Source: Nonomuraea terrae (GTDB lineage Bacteria; Actinomycetota; Actinomycetes; Streptosporangiales; Streptosporangiaceae). Taken from it: a DNA stretch of 64,000 bases. A model generated the notes under the pieces. That model was not told the DNA's origin. It saw only the letters and a program-made list of their open reading frames with translations, and ran no database searches. The position numbers were made by a program, and so were the translations under genes. Positions 18,526 to 26,783 of this stretch are shown one piece after another (positions within the stretch are counted from its first letter, which is position 1; each line of letters begins with the position of its first letter). Where the stretch lies: contig NZ_SMKQ01000002.1 in assembly GCF_004348995.1 (NCBI RefSeq), positions 96,197-160,196 on the forward strand, read 5' to 3'.

Positions 18526-19143
18526 TCAGCGTCTCATCAGACGTTCGATCGTCCATTCATGAAAGAGAGATCCCCATGGCAAACCTCCGTCTGCATCATC
18601 GATGAAATCGATGTCCGGGTCTGTTGCTCGGACCGAGTCCCACAACGCCAGCACGGGGTCATCAGGCACGACCAGGCCCAATTCGCTGACAAGTACGGCC
18701 TGTAGCTCATCAAGATCGGGGTGCCTGCGCCGCATCCCCTCCTCCAGCCAGGCTTGCGCTCTACGCATCTGGCCGAGGTCGCCGCCACCGGAGAAGTTGA
18801 GCAGGTCACGCCAGTTCGGCAATGCCACCATCGTTGCCAGAGCGTTCGAAAGGCTCGATCCGACAAGACCAGCACTGCCTTCCGAATCCGCGTACAGCAC
18901 GTGGCGCAGTCGCGCCTCCCGGCCCACGAGGAAGAACCGTCCCGCCGCCCCGTCACACGCGATCGCGTGCAGGCTCTCACCCGACAACAATCGCGCCGTA
19001 GATCCGTCTACGGATTCCAGATCCTCGACGTCGAATTCGATTAGCTCTCGCAGGATGCCTGAAAGTGCCGGCGTCGCCGCGATCCTGCGAAGCAGCGAAG
19101 TGTCGTCATGCACTGGCCGAGGGTACAGCCGATCTGCGTGCAC
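18526..19143 (-). CDS. Hypothetical protein
   Basis: A 205-residue soluble, acidic protein with segments HAIACDGAAGRFFLVG, LRHVLYADSEGSAGLVG, and NWRDLLNFSGGGDLGQMRRA. This glycine-and-serine pattern occurs in a widespread actinobacterial hypothetical family and is loosely SUKH/SMI1-like, which would suggest an immunity-type protein. That is a weak guess. No toxin gene is beside it. The start is uncertain: 19143 has no strong ribosome site, and GTG at 19113 is possible. Confidence 0.55.
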   Translation of the reverse strand: MHADRLYPRPVHDDTSLLRRIAATPALSGILRELIEFDVEDLESVDGSTARLLSGESLHAIACDGAAGRFFLVGREARLRHVLYADSEGSAGLVGSSLSNALATMVALPNWRDLLNFSGGGDLGQMRRAQAWLEEGMRRRHPDLDELQAVLVSELGLVVPDDPVLALWDSVRATDPDIDFIDDADGGLPWGSLFHEWTIERLMRR

Positions 19144-19261
19144 CGACTCGGCGGGACCGCGCGGCGAACGTCAGCGTCTCGTCGAACGCTGCTTCGTCCT
19201 CGGGCAGCATGAAGATGCTGGTCTGCTTGCGAACGCGACCCGGGCTCGAAAATCCGGCCAT
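19106..19261 (-). pseudogene. Small protein fragment, N-terminal part only
   Basis: A short frame (MAGFSSPGRVRKQTSIFMLP, then EDEAAFDETL) looks like the beginning of a conserved small protein. It runs into unrelated sequence and stops at 19106, overlapping the previous gene. It may be a decayed relic. Confidence 0.3.
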
Positions 19262-19503
19262 GATGACAGATGCCCCGCGTGTGCATCCGCTCATCGGCAG
19301 AAGTGCGCGTCGCACGTCGTTCATCACGGCGGCCGAGTTCTACGGAGAGTCACCTGGCGACGTGTGCTTACCTCGCCAGGATCTCGGCCATGGTCAACAA
19401 GTGGCGCTCGTTCTCACGACCACTCGCACGCGGTAGGCCAGCGAAGTAGTGCCGAAAGTGACCAACATCTGGCTCCCGTGCTCGCGAACAAAATCACTCA
19501 GGC

Positions 19504-19839
19504 TTACAGCCTTGAGGCGCTGCTGTCGTTCCATGGAGGCGTCCATCCGTCGAGTGTTATCCGCACCTGGTGGTCGCGCTCGACATGGTCGGCGACATGA
19601 CCTTCCACCTGCGCACCAAGCTGCGGCAGCTCGAAATCCCGAGGCATGCCGACCACCTCCGCCAGGCCCACAGCATCAGGGACACCGTGGATCCTCACGA
19701 AGACGCCGAACGGTTGCCGGCCGATGACCGTCGCGATGATGTGCTTACCTACCGGGAGCACCTGGCACGTGGCGGGCCAGGCCTCCTGGATCTTCTTAGC
19801 CGCCTCTGGTCCGATGTGCGGCCACACGTACTCGTCCAC
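19504..19839 (-). CDS. S1-like RNA-binding-domain protein
   Basis: A 111-residue protein from GTG 19839. It reads LPVGKHIIATVIGRQPFGVF, then AVGLAEVVG, and LPQLGAQVEGHVADHVERDH with VRITLDG. That alternation (G-x-x-V-x-G-x-V ... FGVFV ... G-x-x-V ... I-x-L) is the S1/OB-fold pattern. Stand-alone S1 proteins of this size are common near toxin or immunity genes in actinomycetes, but its role is not known. It lies at the right edge of the candidate tRNA-Phe element, 56 bp from the tRNA operon terminator. Confidence 0.65.
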   Translation of the reverse strand: MDEYVWPHIGPEAAKKIQEAWPATCQVLPVGKHIIATVIGRQPFGVFVRIHGVPDAVGLAEVVGMPRDFELPQLGAQVEGHVADHVERDHQVRITLDGWTPPWNDSSASRL

Positions 19840-19894
19840 GCCTTGACCTCACAGATGGCTCACCGTTGGACGGGCACACTGTCGTCAGAACAAC

Positions 19895-19927
19895 AAAAAC
19901 GCCCCGGAGCGGTGATCGCTACGGGGC
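19895..19927 (-). terminator. Terminator of the tRNA operon
   Basis: Read leftward: GCCCCG pairs with CGGGGC (19901-19906 with 19922-19927) and an inner AGCG/CGCT stem, followed by five T residues (19899-19895). It lies 18 bases past the tRNA-Phe 3' end. Confidence 0.85.
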
Positions 19928-19934
19928 ATCTTGG

Positions 19935-19984
19935 CTGTTCAAGGCTGGTGGTCAGGGGCAGGGTCGAACTGCCGACCTTCCGCT
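19935..19984 (-). repeat. 3' half of tRNA-Phe, second copy of att-like repeat
   Basis: The 50-bp segment shared with 12651-12700. In this copy it is part of the intact tRNA-Phe gene plus the 11 bases that follow it. Confidence 0.9.
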
Positions 19985-20022
19985 TTTCAGGCGGACGCTC
20001 GTACCAACTGAGCTACCTGACC
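19946..20022 (-). tRNA. tRNA-Phe(GAA)
   Basis: Cloverleaf on the minus strand: acceptor GGTCAGG with CCTGACC, D arm AGCTCAGTTGGTACGAGC, anticodon loop with GAA in CTGAAAA, T arm with GTTCGAC, discriminator A and an encoded CCA. It is last in a Glu-Asp-Phe operon. Its 3' half is duplicated at 12651-12700. Confidence 0.97.
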
Positions 20023-20027
20023 CAGAG

Positions 20028-20102
20028 CGGTCCTGACGGGACTTGAACCCGCGACCTCCACCTTGACAGGGTGGCGAGCACTCCAAACTGCTCTACAGGA
20101 CC
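20028..20102 (-). tRNA. tRNA-Asp(GTC)
   Basis: Minus strand, acceptor GGTCCTG with CAGGACC, anticodon GTC in the loop CTGTCAA, T loop GTTCAAG, discriminator G, no encoded CCA. It lies 5 bases upstream of tRNA-Phe. Confidence 0.97.
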
Positions 20103-20192
20103 TTGCGTTTCTTGCTGTTTGCGCTCGCTTAGCTTACCAGCTCTTCGGTGGTCTTAGACCATCCGTTTTGCGGGTGCGCTAGGCGCTCGCGG

Positions 20193-20265
20193 TGCCCCCA
20201 ACGGGATTCGAACCCGTGCCGCCGCCTTGAAAGGGCGGTGTCCTAGGCCGCTAGACGATGGGGGC
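20193..20265 (-). tRNA. tRNA-Glu(TTC)
   Basis: Minus strand, acceptor GCCCCCA with TGGGGGC, anticodon TTC in the loop CTTTCAA, T loop GTTCGAAT, discriminator A, no encoded CCA. Its 5' base directly abuts the stop codon of the metallophosphoesterase at 20266. Confidence 0.97.
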
Positions 20266-21825
20266 TCAGGATTCCCTGTCGCCTTCCGTCGGAGACCTCT
20301 GAAGCATAGGGGACGATTGCCCCTGATGCCAAAGCGGCTGACCGGCGGTCGGCGTCGGCGTGCCAGTGACCGGTCCCGTTGGCGACGGGGCGTTCGTTGG
20401 CTCTGGGGAAATCATACGTTGCGGGTCGGCCTCCACGTGACGGGAGATGTAGACCGACTGCTCGCCCAATCCGCCCAGCGTGATGTCGTCCCAGGCCTGC
20501 AGGCGCCCCGTCTCGCGGTCGAAGTACAGGACGGACGCCTGTACGGGGGTGGGCTGGGCGTGTTCGAGTGCGCGCAGGCCGGCGCCGCCCGTGGAGCCCT
20601 GGACGAGCATGCGGCTCCCGCTCGGCAGCATGGTCGTCTTCCGCTCGTGCGTGTGGCCGGCCAGGATCATGGGCGCGGCGCCGCTGAAGCCGCGTCCGAC
20701 GTCGGGGTCGTGTACGGCGATCACGTCAGGCTTGGCCACCTTGCCCAGATGCGCACGGGCGAACCGGGCAAGGACGGACGGGTCCGAGTCGATGGGTACG
20801 GATTTGTCCGGAGTGAACCGCGGGTCGCCGAGGCCGTAGATCTTCAGGCCGGCGACGGTTCGGGTCTCGTCGTCCAGGACGATGGCGTTCCGCTGCCGTT
20901 CCACCGCCCGCTGGGTGGTCATCGAGTCGTGGTTGCCCCGGACGTACACGTACGGCACGCCGAGGCGGCCGATCTCGTCCACGAACTTGTTCTCGGCCCT
21001 GGTGCCGTGGTCGGAGATGTCGCCGGTGTCGATGACCATGTCCACGGCGAACTGGTCCTTGAGCGAGCGGATGACGTTCCAGGCGATGGGGTTGATGTGG
21101 ATGTCGGAGACGTGCAGGACCCGGATGGACTTCGGGTCCGGGTCGTACACCGGCAGGGTCGAGACCGTCTCGTAGAGCTTCGAGACGTTCGTGACGAGCT
21201 TGGTGAGCTGCGTCCGATACGACTCGAACCGCGTGACGATCGACTCCGCGCTGCCCACCAGTGACGGCGCCGCGGCGATCAGACCCGAGTAGCGCGGCTC
21301 CACGAGCGAGTTGGGACGGAACGTCAGGGCCGCCAGCGCCCCCGTCCCGGCAAGCCCCACAGAGGCCGCCAGAAGGCCCACCAGAGCCACTTTGGGGCGC
21401 TTGTAGACCATCAGGACGGCCAGCAGCGCCCCCGCCCCCGCACACAGCAACGAGCGGACGACGAGCATGCGGACGCCGTCCAGCAGATCGCCCTCGATCG
21501 TGGCGGGCAGGCGGTCGGCCAGCCGCGGGTCCTCCAGGAGGGCGCGGGCGCGTTCCTGGTCGATGTTCTCGAGGGTGATGCGCAGCCGCAGCGGCGCGTC
21601 ATGCGTGTGGAACGTGAGCGTGCCGAGGGGGCTCGCGTCGACCACCGTCTCGCCGTGCCAGGCGGGGCGGAGCGACATGCCGGTCTCGACCGGGCCGACC
21701 TGGGACCGTACGGTGCCGCTGAGGAAGATGCCCAGCCAGGCACCGGCCGCGGCGACGAGGAGAACCGACAGGACCCTCGCGGTCCGCGACCGAAGGATGG
21801 CCTTCGACCTGTGGACGAACTTCAT
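20266..21825 (-). CDS. Membrane-anchored metallophosphoesterase
   Basis: A 519-residue protein. It has an N-terminal membrane anchor (about residues 18-36) and further hydrophobic segments near 119-170 (LLCAGAGALLAVLMVY, VALVGLLAASVGLAGTGALA). A C-terminal calcineurin-like phosphoesterase domain shows all metal motifs in order: HVSDIHIN (D-x-H), DTGDISDHGT (GD), RGNHDS (GNHD), IAVHDPD, and LAGHTHE (GHTH). The tail is Pro/Thr-rich. It ends exactly at tRNA-Glu, so the tRNAs may lie in its transcript. It is divergent from a metallopeptidase gene across 33 bp. Substrate unknown. Confidence 0.93.
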   Translation of the reverse strand: MKFVHRSKAILRSRTARVLSVLLVAAAGAWLGIFLSGTVRSQVGPVETGMSLRPAWHGETVVDASPLGTLTFHTHDAPLRLRITLENIDQERARALLEDPRLADRLPATIEGDLLDGVRMLVVRSLLCAGAGALLAVLMVYKRPKVALVGLLAASVGLAGTGALAALTFRPNSLVEPRYSGLIAAAPSLVGSAESIVTRFESYRTQLTKLVTNVSKLYETVSTLPVYDPDPKSIRVLHVSDIHINPIAWNVIRSLKDQFAVDMVIDTGDISDHGTRAENKFVDEIGRLGVPYVYVRGNHDSMTTQRAVERQRNAIVLDDETRTVAGLKIYGLGDPRFTPDKSVPIDSDPSVLARFARAHLGKVAKPDVIAVHDPDVGRGFSGAAPMILAGHTHERKTTMLPSGSRMLVQGSTGGAGLRALEHAQPTPVQASVLYFDRETGRLQAWDDITLGGLGEQSVYISRHVEADPQRMISPEPTNAPSPTGPVTGTPTPTAGQPLWHQGQSSPMLQRSPTEGDRES

Positions 21826-21858
21826 ACGGATTCTTGCCTACCTGACGGACGGGGCAGA

Positions 21859-22209
21859 ATGGCAAGCGTGATCCAGGTATCGCGGGAGAAGTTCGAGGAA
21901 CTCGTGGCCGAGGCATTGGACAGCATCCCCCCTGACCTCACCGGCCTCATGAGCAACGTGGTCGTCACGGTCGTCGATGACCCGCCGGAGCCCAACCTGC
22001 TCGGCCTGTACACCGGTGTCCCCCTCACGGAGCGCGGCGACTGGTACTCAGCAGTCCTGCCCGACCGCATCGAGATCTACCGCAATGCGATATGTGAGAT
22101 TTGCGATACGGAAGAGGACGTGATCGAAGAGGTCCGCATCACGGTCGTCCATGAAGTTGGTCACCATTTCGGCATCGACGACGCCCGCCTTCACGAATTG
22201 GGCTGGTAA
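21859..22209 (+). CDS. Zincin-like metallopeptidase family protein
   Basis: A 116-residue protein starting MASVIQVSREKFEELV. It has the zinc site VVHEVGHHFGID (HExxH plus downstream Asp) near the C-terminus and the DPPEPNLLGLY segment typical of the small actinobacterial minimal-zincin family. The start at 21859 follows GGACGGGGCAG. This family's substrate is not established. It is commonly found next to this type of metallophosphoesterase and tRNA cluster; here the two genes share a 33-bp divergent gap. Confidence 0.88.
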   Translation: MASVIQVSREKFEELVAEALDSIPPDLTGLMSNVVVTVVDDPPEPNLLGLYTGVPLTERGDWYSAVLPDRIEIYRNAICEICDTEEDVIEEVRITVVHEVGHHFGIDDARLHELGW

Positions 22210-22310
22210 CCCTTTGCATTTGGTTGGCTGCTTTAGGTTGCGGTCACCCATGTCGTTCGGGCACCTTAGGTGACATACCGAACACTCTGAGTCAGGCACA
22301 GCGGAGTCCT

Positions 22311-23600
22311 ATGGGGGCCATGCGGGCGCGACGGCCGCCGGGGCGGCATCGCCGTGCCGGAACGCCGCGAGTCACATACCGGGAAGTCATCGCCGTCAGG
22401 GAGTTCCGGGCCCTCTGGTTCGGCCAGGGCCTGTCGCTCCTCGGCGACCAGCTCGCGCAGGTCGCGCTCGCCGTGCTCGTCTACGACCGCACGGGCTCGC
22501 CCCTGGCCACGGCCGCGGTGTACGCGCTGACGTACCTCCCGTCGATCGTCGGCGGCCCGCTGCTCGCGGGGCTGGCCGACCGGTTCGCGCGCCGGGGCGT
22601 CATGCTGACCTGCGACCTGCTGCGGGCCGCGCTGGTGGCCGCGATGGCGGTGCCGGGGCTGCCGTTCTGGGCGCTGTGCGTGCTGGTGTTCTTCGTGGTG
22701 CTGCTCAGTGCGCCGTTCTCGGCCGCGCGGGCGGCGCTGCTGCCCGAGATCCTCGACGGCGACGCGTACGTCATGGGCTCGGCCCTGCAGAACATGACGA
22801 ACCAGGCCGTGCAGATGATCGGTTTCGCGGCCGGCGGAGCGATGATCGCCGCGATGGGCCCCTACCGGGCGCTCGCCCTCGACGCCGCGACGTTCCTCGG
22901 GTCGGCGCTGATCATCGTCTCCGGCGTACGCCGGCGTCCCGCTCCAGGTCGCGACGGCGCCAAGCCATCCATGTGGACGATGACCAAGGGCGGGGCCAAA
23001 CTGGTGTTCGGCTCTCGCAAGCTGCGCACTCTGGTGCTCTTCGCGTGGCTGTGCGGCTTCTACATCCTGCCGGAGGGCATAGCGGCGCCGTACGCGGCCA
23101 CGTTCTCCACCGATGCGCTTCCGGTGCCGGTCATCACGGGGCTGCTCATGGCGGCGATGCCGACCGGGACGGTGATCGGGGCGTTCCTGTTCAGCAGGTT
23201 CGTGTCACCGCCGCGACGGCTGCAGCTGATGGGGTGGATGGCCATGCTCAGCTGCGCGCCCCTGATCGTGACGGCGCTGCGGCCGCCGCTCGCCGTGGTG
23301 CTCGCCGCGTGGGTGCTGTCGGGCGTCGGCGGGGCGTACCAACTCGCCGCGAACGCCGCCTTCGTGCAAGCCGTACCGGCCGAACGCCGCGGCCAGGCGT
23401 TCGGTCTCGTGCAGTCGGGGCTGATGGCCGTACAGGGGATCGGGATCCTCATCGGAGGGTTCGCGGCGGAGAGACTCGGCCCTGAGCCGGTGGTCGCGCT
23501 GGCCGGGATCGGCGGGGTGACCTGCGCCGCCGTCCTCACCATGATGTGGACCGAGTCTCGCGACAAGACCGCCCAGGTGCGCGCCCAGGCAGCCGCCTGA
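22311..23600 (+). CDS. MFS transporter (EntS-like)
   Basis: About 429 residues with twelve hydrophobic segments. It shows the LWFGQGLSLLGDQLAQVALAV opening and the ADRFARRGVML loop motif of the MFS_3/enterobactin-exporter-like group. Start 22311 follows GGAG closely; 22320 is an alternative. The stop at 23600 immediately abuts the stop of the convergent PspC gene at 23601. Substrate unknown. Confidence 0.88.
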   Translation: MGAMRARRPPGRHRRAGTPRVTYREVIAVREFRALWFGQGLSLLGDQLAQVALAVLVYDRTGSPLATAAVYALTYLPSIVGGPLLAGLADRFARRGVMLTCDLLRAALVAAMAVPGLPFWALCVLVFFVVLLSAPFSAARAALLPEILDGDAYVMGSALQNMTNQAVQMIGFAAGGAMIAAMGPYRALALDAATFLGSALIIVSGVRRRPAPGRDGAKPSMWTMTKGGAKLVFGSRKLRTLVLFAWLCGFYILPEGIAAPYAATFSTDALPVPVITGLLMAAMPTGTVIGAFLFSRFVSPPRRLQLMGWMAMLSCAPLIVTALRPPLAVVLAAWVLSGVGGAYQLAANAAFVQAVPAERRGQAFGLVQSGLMAVQGIGILIGGFAAERLGPEPVVALAGIGGVTCAAVLTMMWTESRDKTAQVRAQAAA

Positions 23601-23888
23601 TCACGGCTGAGGCTTCTGCTCGCCGCTCCAGTCGGTGGTGGACTTGCGCTGCTGCTGCTTGCTGATCACGTCCTGGAGGATCGAGGTCTCGTGGTGCTCG
23701 TCGGGCATGAGCAGCCAGCCGATCGCGTAGATGCCGACGCCCAGCCCGCCGAACAGCGTCAGGATCGCCAGCGCGATCCGCACCATGTTGGCGTCGATCC
23801 CGACGAACTCCCCGACGCCCGAGCACACGCCCGCGACGATCCGGCCTTTTTCGGTCCTGCGGAGTTTCTTGACCTGGTATTCGCTCAT
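23601..23888 (-). CDS. PspC-domain membrane protein
   Basis: A 95-residue protein: KKLRRTEKGRIVAGVCSGVG, then EFVGIDANMVRIALAILTLF with GGLGVGIYAIGWLLMP. This is the complete PspC domain with one long membrane segment, followed by a polar tail. PspC-type proteins sense or signal membrane stress. It is convergent with the MFS gene, with no gap between the stops. Confidence 0.93.
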   Translation of the reverse strand: MSEYQVKKLRRTEKGRIVAGVCSGVGEFVGIDANMVRIALAILTLFGGLGVGIYAIGWLLMPDEHHETSILQDVISKQQQRKSTTDWSGEQKPQP

Positions 23889-23979
23889 GCCTCAAGACTG
23901 CCCGTGGGGCCGGTATTCGCACATCAGGATTACCCCTGGTAGAACCCTGGTAGTCCCCTATGCGAGGAGAGGATCCGCA

Positions 23980-25134
23980 ATGGACGACCTGCTGCGCCTC
24001 GACGACCGGCTCAACGCCGACCAGCGGTTGATCCGCGACACCGTCAGGTCCTTCGTCGCCGACCGCGTCCTGCCGCACGTGGGTGACTGGTTCGAGGAGG
24101 CCGTCTTCCCCGCGCGCGAGCTCGCGCCCGCGCTCGGCTCACTGGGCCTGCTCGGAATGCACCTCGAGGGGTACGGCTGCGCCGGCACCGACGCGACCTC
24201 GTACGGCGTGGCCTGCCGCGAGCTGGAGGCCGGCGACTCGGGGTTGCGCTCGTTCGTGTCGGTGCAGGGCTCGCTGGCGATGTTCCCGATCTGGAAGTAC
24301 GGCTCCGACGAGCAGAAGGAGGAGTGGCTGCCCCGGATGGCGGCCGGCGAGGCGATCGGCTGCTTCGGCCTGACCGAGCCCGACCACGGCTCCGACCCGG
24401 CCGGCATGCGCACGTACGCGAAGAAGGACGGATCCGACTGGATCCTCAACGGCTCCAAGATGTGGATCACGAACGGCTCGATCGCCGACGTGGCGGTGGT
24501 GTGGGCGCAGACCGACGAGGGCGTCCGCGGCTTCGTCGTGCCGACCTCGACGCCCGGCTTCTCCGCCCCCGAGATCCACAAGAAGCTGTCCCTGAGGGCC
24601 TCGGTCACCTCCTCCCTGTACTTCGACGACGTACGCCTGCCCGCCTCGGCCGCCCTGCCCGGGGTCGTCGGGCTGCGCGGGCCGCTGTCGTGCCTGTCGG
24701 AGGCCCGCTTCGGCATCATCTGGGGCGTCGTGGGCGCCGCCCGCGCCTGCGTGGAGGCGGCCGTCGACTACTCCAAGACGCGCGTCCAGTTCGACAAGCC
24801 GATCGGCGCGTTCCAGCTCACCCAGGAGAAACTCGCCTGGATGTACGTCGGCCTGGCCCAGTCCCAGCTCACCGCCCTCCATCTCGGCGAGCTCAAGGAC
24901 GCCGGCACGCTGAAGCCCCGCCAGATCAGCTTCGGCAAGCTGGCCAACGTCCGCGCCGCCCTCGACATCGCCCGCCAGGCCCGTACGATTCTGGGCGGCA
25001 ACGGGATCACGCTGGAGTACCCTGTGATCAGGCACATGAACAACCTGGAGAGTGTGCTGACGTACGAAGGCACACAGGAAGTTCATACGCTGGTGCTGGG
25101 AGAGGCGCTGACCGGGCTGCCGGCTTACCGGTGA
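23980..25134 (+). CDS. Acyl-CoA dehydrogenase, glutaryl-CoA-dehydrogenase-like
   Basis: A 384-residue flavoprotein starting at ATG 23980 after GAGGAGAGGA. Motifs are FGLTEPDHGSDPAGM and MWITNGSIADV for FAD and substrate, and YEGTQEVHTLVLGEAL with the catalytic glutamate (YEGT-E). The FGLTEPDHGSDP and RFGIIWGVVGAA segments are those of glutaryl-CoA dehydrogenases, which oxidise and decarboxylate glutaryl-CoA to crotonyl-CoA in lysine/tryptophan breakdown. That assignment is from resemblance, so a related acyl-CoA substrate is possible. Confidence 0.9.
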   Translation: MDDLLRLDDRLNADQRLIRDTVRSFVADRVLPHVGDWFEEAVFPARELAPALGSLGLLGMHLEGYGCAGTDATSYGVACRELEAGDSGLRSFVSVQGSLAMFPIWKYGSDEQKEEWLPRMAAGEAIGCFGLTEPDHGSDPAGMRTYAKKDGSDWILNGSKMWITNGSIADVAVVWAQTDEGVRGFVVPTSTPGFSAPEIHKKLSLRASVTSSLYFDDVRLPASAALPGVVGLRGPLSCLSEARFGIIWGVVGAARACVEAAVDYSKTRVQFDKPIGAFQLTQEKLAWMYVGLAQSQLTALHLGELKDAGTLKPRQISFGKLANVRAALDIARQARTILGGNGITLEYPVIRHMNNLESVLTYEGTQEVHTLVLGEALTGLPAYR

Positions 25135-25183
25135 TGGAGGCGTCGCGGGCAGGGCGGTAATCTCTGTACCCTTGCTCGTGCGA

Positions 25184-25259
25184 GGGGCGTTAGCTCAATT
25201 GGCAGAGCTGCGGACTTTTAATCCGTAGGTTCCGGGTTCGAGCCCCGGGCGCCCTACCA
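25184..25259 (+). tRNA. tRNA-Lys(TTT)
   Basis: Plus-strand cloverleaf: acceptor GGGGCGT with GCGCCCT, D arm AGCTCAATTGGCAGAGCT, anticodon TTT in the loop CTTTTAA, T loop GTTCGAG, discriminator A and encoded CCA. It stands alone. Confidence 0.97.
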
Positions 25260-25700
25260 CTCCACACCCCATCTGACTTGCACTTTCTCGATCCTCGACC
25301 TTCTCCTGCGAGGCGAAGATGTGCGAGTTCATGCTCGTCACATGCTCTTCGGCACATCGGCGGCGATAGCAAGGTCGAAATATTCCGTCTCGTGCTACAG
25401 GGTATCGGCACCTCACCAACCGGTAGACAAGCGACAACAGCACCTCGCGGTGGTCGCAGCCACCACCCTGATCGCGTAGCAGAATCCCAGTTCAGAGCAC
25501 GAAACCGTGTTTCCGAGCGGGACACCCGGCAGAAGGGCCTGGTGGAAGGGTTGGCAGGAGGGACACGCCCGCGCGCGGCCAGGTCTTCGCGGCGCTGCTC
25601 GGTGTAAGCGTACGGGATGGCTCGCTTCCGAGGCCGTCGGCGTGGACCCCGGACTCGGATGACTACGCTGGATCTGCAGGGTGGGGAGGTGGCGATCTGT
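25260..25700. other. Intergenic region, no gene seen
   Basis: 441 bp between tRNA-Lys and the sigma factor gene. No coherent coding frame. No copy of the ECF41-type promoter (TGTCACA) was found here, so the sigma gene is probably not driven by the same promoter type as its downstream genes. Confidence 0.5.
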
Positions 25701-26591
25701 ATGGGCAATGGGCACACGAGTGGCCGGTCTGAGCGGGAGGCCATCCTCGGAGCCGAATGGGAGAGCCACAGGCCTGCGGTTTTCGGCGTGGCCTACCGGC
25801 TGCTGGGCAGTGTGGCCGATGCCGAGGACGTGACCCAGGACGTGTGGTTGCGGGCGGCCGGAACGGATCTGCGGGGTATCGATGATCTGCGGGCCTGGCT
25901 GGTGACGGTGGCCGCACGGCGGTCGTACGACATTCTCAAGAGTGCCCGTTTCCGCCGGGAGACCTACGTCGGGCCGTGGCTGCCGGAGCCACTGCTGACG
26001 GGGCCGGACGCATCCGAGCCGGTCCTCGTCGATGAGTCCGTCGGCTCGGCGATGCTCCTGATCATGGAGGAGTTGAGCCCGCCGGAGCGGGTGGCCTTCG
26101 TCCTGCACGATGTCTTCGGTCTTGAGTTCGGCCGGATCGCCGAAGTGCTGGATGTCTCCGTGCCGAGTGCCCGGCAACTGGCCTCACGGGCGCGGCGGCG
26201 GGTGGCCAACGCGAAGCAGTCTTCGCCACAGGCGTCGCAGGCGGAGCGTGAACGTGTGCTGGCGGCCTTTCGCGCCGCGTACGAGGCCGGGGATCTGGCT
26301 GGGCTGGTCAGGCTGTTGCACCCGGACGCCCTCTACGTCACCGACGGCGGCGGCAAGGCCGCCGCGATGCGCAAGCCCGTCTACGGTGGTGAGCGCGTCG
26401 CTGAGGTGCTGGTGCGGGTGGGCCGCCAGTGGCGGCCGGACCGCATCGACCTCGTCGAGGTCGGTGGCGAGCTCGCCCTGGCGTTTTACCGGAAGGGCCG
26501 TGTCTACTCCGTCGACACTTTGCAGATCGCAGACGGCCTGATCAGCGCGTACCGCAGGGTCATCAACCCGGACAAGCTTTCTCACCTCTGA
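25701..26591 (+). CDS. ECF41-family RNA polymerase sigma factor with SnoaL-like C-terminal domain
   Basis: A 296-residue sigma-70-type factor. Region 2 is HRPAVFGVAYRLLGSVADAEDVTQDVWLR; region 4 is LIMEELSPPERVAFVLHDVF with FGRIAEVLDVSVPSARQLAS. A SnoaL-like extension of about 110 residues carries YVTDGGGKAAA and ends VINPDKLSHL. DGGGK and NPDKL are the two hallmark motifs of ECF41 factors, whose extension acts as a built-in anti-sigma domain. The start at 25701 follows GGGGAGG. Its likely target promoter lies directly after its stop codon. Confidence 0.93.
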   Translation: MGNGHTSGRSEREAILGAEWESHRPAVFGVAYRLLGSVADAEDVTQDVWLRAAGTDLRGIDDLRAWLVTVAARRSYDILKSARFRRETYVGPWLPEPLLTGPDASEPVLVDESVGSAMLLIMEELSPPERVAFVLHDVFGLEFGRIAEVLDVSVPSARQLASRARRRVANAKQSSPQASQAERERVLAAFRAAYEAGDLAGLVRLLHPDALYVTDGGGKAAAMRKPVYGGERVAEVLVRVGRQWRPDRIDLVEVGGELALAFYRKGRVYSVDTLQIADGLISAYRRVINPDKLSHL

Positions 26592-26593
26592 GC

Positions 26594-26620
26594 TGTCACA
26601 CCCCGAGGGGCTGCCTCGTC
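26594..26620 (+). promoter_or_regulatory. ECF41-type promoter
   Basis: TGTCACA at 26594-26600, a 16-bp spacer, then CGTC at 26617-26620. That is the -35/-10 pattern reported for ECF41 sigma factors. It begins 3 bases after the sigma gene stop and is 164 bases upstream of the oxidoreductase start. Confidence 0.8.
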
Positions 26621-26783
26621 TCCCTGATGAGAACCAGAACGGGACAGACGAAGGAACGCTCGTGAGCAGATGAGATCAGGTCGGTATGCGTCCACCTGCT
26701 GCGTTCCTCCGTCGACGAGCCGCGATGAGCCCCGCGGGTGACCGGGATGCGCGCTCGAGAGCCCCCTCCTAGTAAGGACCTTT

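Larger units (their letters stand above)
12651..19984. mobile_element. Candidate remnant of an element integrated at tRNA-Phe
   Basis: A 7.3-kb segment bounded by the two 50-bp repeats. The intact tRNA lies at the right boundary and a 3'-half copy at the left, as expected when a site-specific element recombines into a tRNA 3' end. The inside holds truncated genes, two insertion sequences and orphan small genes. No tyrosine or serine integrase, replication or transfer gene is recognisable, so if it is an island it has lost its mobility module. The inference rests on geometry and content. Confidence 0.6.

Noticed and set aside
18526..19143. Calling the pair a toxin-antitoxin system with 19504-19839
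   Set aside because: Neither protein shows a toxin or antitoxin domain and they are 360 bp apart, so I keep them as separate hypotheticals.
22224..22310. Longer start for the MFS transporter
   Set aside because: The extra 29 residues are polar and lack membrane character; a GGAG lies only before the 22311 ATG.
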